Source: Dehalococcoidia bacterium UBA7891 | GTDB taxonomy: Bacteria; Chloroflexota; Dehalococcoidia; Lucifugimonadales; UBA826 | Reading direction: 5' to 3' | DNA length: 17,964 nucleotides | Assembly: GCA_002500485.1 (NCBI GenBank) | Contig: DLRJ01000115.1 | Coordinates: 6,179-24,142 of the forward strand | Made by a program: the position numbers and the translations under genes | The notes under the pieces: model-generated | Databases searched by the model: none | The model's input: only the letters and a program-made list of their open reading frames with translations | What the model was told of the DNA's origin: nothing | Part shown: one piece after another, positions 13,838 through 17,964 of the stretch | How the letters are laid out: each line of letters begins with the position of its first letter | Numbering within the stretch: position 1 is the stretch's first letter

Positions 13838-14923
13838 TTAAGGAATTCTATCTTCAGACATATTCACCCAGGAACTCATTTCATGGGGCATTGTTACTAA
13901 GTCAGCAGGGCAAACATAATTTGGATTGAGTTGATCCATCGCCGTAACACCCATCAATCCCATAGCGATTCTTATCTCTTCTTCGAGTATTTCTAGCACC
14001 CTCACCATACCTGGAACGCCTCCAGCTGCTAGTCCCCATCCTTGCATCTTACCGATTGCGACAGCTGTGGCTCCCATAGCCACCGCCTTCACAACATCAG
14101 AACCTCTTTGCACCCCACCATCCAACACGATCTCGGCCTTACCATCAACCGCCTCAACTATCTCCGGAAGCATTTCCATCGTTCCTTGTCCATGATCAAG
14201 CTGCCTACCCCCGTGATTAGAAATCCACACCACATCGACCCCATGTTCTATTGCTATTTTGGCATCTTCTGCAGTTGCGATGCCTTTTAGCATGAAAGGT
14301 AACCCTGCCTCTGACTTTATCTTATCTATACTGTCCCATGTAACTGAAGCTTGCCATTTCGGATCTACAGGAGTTCTTCTGGAAACCGGAGTCCATCCGC
14401 TAAGCATCGGTCTCTCTCTACGACTGTAATTTGCAGTATCCACGGTGATGCAAAACCCTTTATAATCGGCCGACTTCGCTCTAGATATCATCTCTTTAGT
14501 CCATTCCCAGTCTCCATGGATGTAAAGCTGATACGACTTGGGAAAATCAGTCGTAGCAGATGTCTCTTCAAGGGATGGTTGAGTTACAGAACTAACCACA
14601 TGCATGGTGCCAAATTCTCCCGCTGCCGCAGTGGCAGCTGCCCCGCCTTCTGGAATGAAAACCTGAAGTGACCCAATGGGAGCCAATAAGACCGGTATCC
14701 GTATTTTATGGCCTATGAAGGTTGTTGAAGGGTTAACACTAGAAACATCAGCCAGAACCCTAGGCCGGAAGGCTACCTTATCAAAAGCCAGCCTATTTCT
14801 CCTCATAGTGGTCTCAGATTCAGAAGCACCTGCTAAATAATCCCAAGGCCCTTGAGCCAAATTCTTTCTAGCTCTCTGGATAATTTGTTCAACTGTTACG
14901 TATGTAGAAAAATCTTCAGACAA
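13838..14923 (-). CDS. FMN-dependent alpha-hydroxy-acid dehydrogenase/oxidase
   Basis: A 361-residue TIM-barrel flavoenzyme of the glycolate oxidase/lactate dehydrogenase (LldD) family, which oxidises 2-hydroxy acids to 2-oxo acids. Seen: Y29 in WDYLAGA, the FMN-binding PVLLAPIG (77-84), SYQLYIHGD (130-138), TVDT (160-163), K213 in MLKGI, the catalytic H237 with R240 in SNHGGRQLDHG, D268 in VLDGGVQRGSD and the phosphate-loop region AIGKMQGWGLAAGG. The usual phosphate-loop Arg (GRP) is Lys292 here. There is no membrane segment. The start is TTG with a strong GGAGG six bases upstream; the nearby ATG is out of frame. The true substrate (lactate, glycolate, mandelate or another) cannot be told. 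SAR202-type Chloroflexota are rich in FMN enzymes, which fits but does not prove the host. Confidence 0.92.
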   Translation of the reverse strand: MSEDFSTYVTVEQIIQRARKNLAQGPWDYLAGASESETTMRRNRLAFDKVAFRPRVLADVSSVNPSTTFIGHKIRIPVLLAPIGSLQVFIPEGGAAATAAAGEFGTMHVVSSVTQPSLEETSATTDFPKSYQLYIHGDWEWTKEMISRAKSADYKGFCITVDTANYSRRERPMLSGWTPVSRRTPVDPKWQASVTWDSIDKIKSEAGLPFMLKGIATAEDAKIAIEHGVDVVWISNHGGRQLDHGQGTMEMLPEIVEAVDGKAEIVLDGGVQRGSDVVKAVAMGATAVAIGKMQGWGLAAGGVPGMVRVLEILEEEIRIAMGLMGVTAMDQLNPNYVCPADLVTMPHEMSSWVNMSEDRIP

Positions 14924-15048
14924 GGCATCCCTCCACCTAAGTGATTACTTTTTAAGCTCAAGAAGCTGCTATAAATTGCAGTGGTAGTATATCCAAGCTG
15001 GAGAAAAAGTTAAGCCCCATTGAGCTATTTCCTTAAAATGAGGCCCAA

Positions 15049-15963
15049 GTGACGACTGCAATAAGAATCTGTTCTCTACTTCCGAGCACCACTGAAATTG
15101 TTTGTACGCTTGGTTTGAAGGAAAATCTAGTTGGCATAACTCATGGATGCGATTACCCTCGCGACATTAGCGAAATTCAAGTAGTGACCAAGAGTCTTAT
15201 CGACCATTCAGGGAGCAGCTCTCTGGAAATAAATCGGCATATATCTGAAGCTCTCCATTCTGGTTCAGGCATTTATGCGATAGACAACGAATCCTTAGAA
15301 TTTACCAATCCTGATCTAATACTAACCCAAGAGATTTGCGAGGTTTGCGCTGTTTCCTACAGCCAGGTAGAAGAAAGTGTTAGGACATTAAGTGGAAACC
15401 AAACAGTCCTTTCATTTGAACCCTCCAATATTGAGGGTATCTTGGATTCCATAGTACAAATAGGAAAACAAACCAATACTGAACCAAATGCTGAAACCCT
15501 TGTAAGTGAAGCTTATGGAAGGATCGATACTGTAAAGTCGAAATGTGCCAACTCTCCCAGAAAACCGAGAGTATTGGGATTGGAGTGGTTGGAACCTCCC
15601 TTCATTGGAGATCATTGGGTTCCAGAGATGATTCAAATTGCAGGCGGCACCCCGGCTTTAGGAGATCAGGAAGCACCATCCATGGAGATCACATGGGGGC
15701 AAGCTTTGGCATCTTCACCAGAAATAATAGTGTTGATGGTTTGCAGATTCGATTTAAAGAGAACACTAGAGGAATTTAGTTTACTGGGCGAATCCGCATT
15801 TTGGAAGAAATATGACGGTGACATATATGCAGTAGATGGGTCCGCATGTTTTAGTAGGCCGGGCCCAAGAACCATAGATGGAATTGAAATTCTCAGCGAG
15901 ATCATCCACCCAAATATTTTCCAGAGGAAAACAGAACCAAATGCATGGATGAAGGTGAATTAG
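15049..15963 (+). CDS. BtuF-like cobalamin-binding protein (periplasmic-binding-protein fold), no export signal
   Basis: A 304-residue protein of the BtuF/FhuD-type substrate-binding fold (COG0614-like). The N-terminus enters directly into the first strand, RICSLLPSTTEIVCTLG, with the family's SL.PS.TEI motif, and GITHGCDYP follows. DLILTQEICEVCAVS (89-103) contains CEVC, typical of the stand-alone cobalamin-binding subgroup. HWVPEMIQIAGG in the second lobe and FSRPGPRTIDG near the end are also typical. There is no signal peptide or lipobox, so it probably stays in the cytoplasm or the start is further upstream than visible. The GTG at 15049 has no clear ribosome-binding site; the ATG at 15038 is out of frame. 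No permease or ATPase gene is nearby. It overlaps the convergent aminotransferase by 4 bases. Corrinoid binding is inferred from family. Confidence 0.82.
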   Translation: MTTAIRICSLLPSTTEIVCTLGLKENLVGITHGCDYPRDISEIQVVTKSLIDHSGSSSLEINRHISEALHSGSGIYAIDNESLEFTNPDLILTQEICEVCAVSYSQVEESVRTLSGNQTVLSFEPSNIEGILDSIVQIGKQTNTEPNAETLVSEAYGRIDTVKSKCANSPRKPRVLGLEWLEPPFIGDHWVPEMIQIAGGTPALGDQEAPSMEITWGQALASSPEIIVLMVCRFDLKRTLEEFSLLGESAFWKKYDGDIYAVDGSACFSRPGPRTIDGIEILSEIIHPNIFQRKTEPNAWMKVN

Positions 15964-17111
15964 GTGTTTTTGTAGGCCTCTGCCAAACGCTTCACCCCCT
16001 CACGGATTTCATCTGACTCAAAAAGAGTGTAAGTTAGCCTAAGATATCTGCTGAACTTACCAGATTCTGAGAAAGCATTTCCAGGCCTAAAGGAAACACC
16101 GTTCTCTTCCGCATGGTGCAAGAATGAATCTGAATCAAACCCTTCTGGAAATTTTAACCAAAAATAATACCCCCCTTTTGGAAAAGAATATGAAACGGAT
16201 GTTCCAAAGTACTCTTTCAAACTTTTATCCATTTCTCGAGCCCTCGAAATATATTCGATCTGCAGTTTTTTGACATTCGACTCTAAATGGCCCAAATCTA
16301 TCACCTCTTTAATCAAGGCAGAAGCATAATGATTGAATCCCCCACCACTAAAAGTTAGTGCAGCATCTGACAATTTACCTACGACTTCTCTAGATGAGTG
16401 TATCCAGCCTGTTCTTAATCCTGGGGCCAATATTTTGGAGAATGACCCAAAAGATATGACTCGATTACCTGAGTCGAAGTACATCATAGGTCTCGGGGGC
16501 TTTTGATCAAAATAAATTAGTTGATAAACCTCGTCGGCAAATATTTGGAAATTATAGTCGTTAGCCAACTCGACAAGATGCTCCCTCCTTTGTTCAGTTA
16601 GAGAAGAGGCCGTGGGATTCTGAAAAGTGGGAATCGTGTACAAAAATTTAGGACTTAAACCTCTTTCTAAACCTTTTTGTAGCACATCTGTATCTAGTCC
16701 ATCTTCGTCAGTAGGAATTCCAACAATATTAAGAGAGTGCTCCCGAAAAATTTTTTCGATCACGAAATAGGTTGGCTCTTCCACTACAACCGTATCCCCA
16801 GAATCTGCGTACATAGTCGCCGCCAAATCCAAAGCCTGTGAAGCTCCGGCAGTAAGAAACAAATTATGAGGATCCACATCTGGAAGATATGCCTTCTGAT
16901 CTGACAAAAATGATGCGAGGCTTTCTAAAAAGGGCCCATAGCCCTGAGTTGCCCCATACTGTAAGGCAGAGTTATCACCCTTTGAGAACATTCTGGATGA
17001 AGCTTCGCTTACCTCATCGAAAGGATGCAGTCGTGATGAAGGGTGTCCCCAGCCAAGGTCTATAACCCCAGGCTTAATATCAACGAGTAGAGATGGTAAA
17101 TTTTTAGGCAT
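15960..17111 (-). CDS. PLP-dependent class I/II aminotransferase (2-aminoadipate aminotransferase-like)
   Basis: A 383-residue fold-type I aminotransferase without the GntR domain of MocR regulators. Visible: LQYGATQGYGPF near 50-61, LTAGASQALDL (86-96), EEPTYF (111-116), PTFQNPT (161-167) with N165, FADEVYQ (191-197) with D193 and Y196, and the Schiff-base K226 in SFGSFSKILAPGLRTGW. The pattern is that of the LysN/aromatic and 2-aminoadipate aminotransferase group, which use broad 2-oxo-acid and amino-acid substrates. The exact substrate cannot be assigned. The ATG at 17111 lies 12 bases after the methyltransferase stop, with no strong ribosome-binding site, so the two genes are probably cotranscribed. 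The end overlaps the BtuF-like gene tail to tail. Confidence 0.93.
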   Translation of the reverse strand: MPKNLPSLLVDIKPGVIDLGWGHPSSRLHPFDEVSEASSRMFSKGDNSALQYGATQGYGPFLESLASFLSDQKAYLPDVDPHNLFLTAGASQALDLAATMYADSGDTVVVEEPTYFVIEKIFREHSLNIVGIPTDEDGLDTDVLQKGLERGLSPKFLYTIPTFQNPTASSLTEQRREHLVELANDYNFQIFADEVYQLIYFDQKPPRPMMYFDSGNRVISFGSFSKILAPGLRTGWIHSSREVVGKLSDAALTFSGGGFNHYASALIKEVIDLGHLESNVKKLQIEYISRAREMDKSLKEYFGTSVSYSFPKGGYYFWLKFPEGFDSDSFLHHAEENGVSFRPGNAFSESGKFSRYLRLTYTLFESDEIREGVKRLAEAYKNT

Positions 17112-17123
17112 GTTATATGAGGA

Positions 17124-17795
17124 CTATCCTGCAGGTTTTCGAAATATGTATATATCCTTCGCTGGTGATGATGATTCCAGGTTCCATTGGTCCGCTACAA
17201 ACTCCATAGTTTTAGGTCTATAAAAACTTATATGTGTAGGATCCAGCCTATAGTACCAGTCCTCAAAATTAATTCCCTCGTACAGAATAGAAGTCATAAT
17301 TCCAATCAGCCCCCCCGGTCTAACTAGGTCGTGTAAAATCTGGAAATCTTCATTTGGTTTTGTAAAATGCTCCGCTGTTTCCGTACTAACTACAAAATCA
17401 TATAAATGATCCAAGTTTTCGTTATATTCAGCAAAAATAGGATCGAAAATCTCCATTTTGTAACCCTCTGATTCCAGCATGAGGGACAAGGTAGGGCCTG
17501 GCCCAGAACCATAGTCCAAACCAGTTTGGCCCGGTATTAGATGTGGAGTCATTTGGTTTTTCAGTCTACTAAGAAACTTTTGATAGCCAGGATCCGTAGG
17601 TGAATTATTGTGTTCCAAGTACCGATCACGCTGTTCATCTACAGTTAATTGGTCCTGACTTGGGACAAATACCAGCCCGCAATTATCGCAAGATAAGTAG
17701 GCACGTTCCAATTTTTTCCTGGCACTTGTAAATAAAAGATCTACGTGAACTGACAGGCACAGAGGACATTCTTTTTTAAGAATCTGAAGACTCAC
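17124..17795 (-). CDS. Zinc-ribbon class I SAM-dependent methyltransferase
   Basis: About 223 residues. An N-terminal four-cysteine zinc ribbon (CPLC, then CDNC about 25 residues later) precedes a Rossmann-type methyltransferase core. The core shows motif I LDYGSGPGPT, the acidic MEIFDP end of strand 2, YDFVVSTETAEHF for motif II, and VRPGGLIGIMTS for the post-II region. This layout resembles methyltransferases acting on sugars or small molecules; the substrate is unknown. The GTG at 17795 is chosen because GGAAG lies just upstream. A longer frame to 17894 would run through tRNA-Glu, and its N-terminus reads as a translated tRNA, so it is rejected. The start codon is 20 bases from the tRNA 3' end, so the gene is probably cotranscribed with it. 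Confidence 0.85.
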   Translation of the reverse strand: MSLQILKKECPLCLSVHVDLLFTSARKKLERAYLSCDNCGLVFVPSQDQLTVDEQRDRYLEHNNSPTDPGYQKFLSRLKNQMTPHLIPGQTGLDYGSGPGPTLSLMLESEGYKMEIFDPIFAEYNENLDHLYDFVVSTETAEHFTKPNEDFQILHDLVRPGGLIGIMTSILYEGINFEDWYYRLDPTHISFYRPKTMEFVADQWNLESSSPAKDIYIFRKPAG

Positions 17796-17815
17796 CTTTT
17801 CTTCCAACTTCCACG

Positions 17816-17892
17816 TGGTAGCGCATACGGGATTCGAACCCGTGATCTCCGCCTTGAGAGGGCGGTGTCCTAGGCCGCTAGACGAATGCGCC
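17816..17892 (-). tRNA. tRNA-Glu (anticodon CUC) with encoded CCA
   Basis: Read on the minus strand, a 7-bp acceptor stem (GGCGCAT with ATGCGCT, the first pair G-U) closes a D arm beginning CGTCTAGCGG, an anticodon stem CCGCC/GGCGG with loop CTCTCAA (anticodon CUC at 17856-17858), and a T arm ACGGG/CCCGT with TTCGAAT. Discriminator A is followed by an encoded CCA at 17816-17818. The D arm and anticodon arm closely follow bacterial tRNA-Glu, not the archaeal form as I recall it, which is the best evidence in the window that the host is a bacterium. Confidence 0.95.
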
Positions 17893-17941
17893 ACGTATAA
17901 ATCAGCGGTATGACAAGAACATTTTACTTCATGTTTTACCG

Positions 17942-17964
17942 AAGTGTTTGCAAAAGTGTTTGCA
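17942..17964. repeat. Tandem 11-base direct repeat at the window edge
   Basis: AAGTGTTTGCA occurs at 17942-17952 and again at 17954-17964, one base apart, upstream of tRNA-Glu. The array may continue past the window. Two copies are too few to call it a known element; it may be a regulator-binding site or a small tandem repeat. Confidence 0.5.

Noticed and set aside
14924..15048. Cobalamin riboswitch upstream of the BtuF-like gene
   Set aside because: The gap is only about 125 bases, shorter than a cobalamin riboswitch with leader, and I see no B12-box-like conserved segment or hairpin set there.
17796..17894. N-terminal extension of the methyltransferase
   Set aside because: The translated extension is the tRNA-Glu read in frame; a GTG with a ribosome-binding site at 17795 gives a normal zinc-ribbon start.
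17816..17964. Integration site (att) at tRNA-Glu with the edge repeats
   Set aside because: There is no integrase, no duplicate of the tRNA 3' end in the window, and the direct repeats are upstream of the tRNA 5' end rather than a copy of its 3' end.

Overview
The window reads as a compact bacterial chromosome segment carrying what looks like a complete archaellum (archaeal flagellum) gene set. Bacterial identity is supported by a tRNA-Glu(CUC) of bacterial type with an encoded CCA end, NarL/LuxR-type response regulators, a HisKA_3-type histidine kinase fused to a cyclic-nucleotide-binding-like domain, a bacterial PP2C phosphatase, and Shine-Dalgarno-led ATG/GTG/TTG starts. Base composition looks AT-leaning and intergenic spaces are short. 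Among bacteria I know archaellum-type loci mainly from Chloroflexota (including SAR202-like lineages), so that phylum is my best guess, but the window has no marker gene that fixes it.

Layout. 1-519 is the 3' part of a NarL-family response regulator (plus strand). 529-1380 is a PP2C phosphatase (minus). 1499-2979 is a plus-strand pair: a membrane-anchored TPR protein and a type IV prepilin peptidase. From 13380 down to 2984 the minus strand carries, in transcription order: a SpoIIM-like membrane protein, archaellin (ArlB), a coiled-coil ArlC/D/E-like protein, ArlG-like, an oversized ArlF-like protein, the KaiC-like ATPase ArlH, the motor ATPase ArlI, the membrane platform ArlJ, an acidic protein of unknown function, a response regulator with a degenerate DNA-binding domain, and a histidine kinase. 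A degenerate receiver protein (13471-13833, plus) is divergent from this block. 13838-17892 is housekeeping or metabolic: an FMN-dependent alpha-hydroxy-acid dehydrogenase, a BtuF-like cobalamin-binding protein, a PLP aminotransferase, a zinc-ribbon methyltransferase and tRNA-Glu.

How the parts fit. Archaellin and the minor pilin-like proteins would be processed or anchored at the membrane, with the prepilin peptidase cleaving the archaellin after Gly17. ArlJ would form the membrane platform, ArlI the assembly and rotation ATPase, and ArlH its nucleotide-sensing partner. ArlG and ArlF-like proteins would form the stator or cell-envelope anchor, and the coiled-coil protein the cytosolic ring or switch. 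The last three genes look like a dedicated sensory input: a kinase, a receiver protein that may no longer bind DNA, and an acidic adaptor. No chemotaxis genes (cheA, cheF, mcp) are present. The gene order B-[coiled coil]-G-F-H-I-J matches the crenarchaeal arlB-X-G-F-H-I-J order as I recall it, rather than the euryarchaeal C-D-E-F-G-H-I-J order.

No gene-free stretch exceeds about 125 bases. No CRISPR array, insertion sequence or rRNA is visible.
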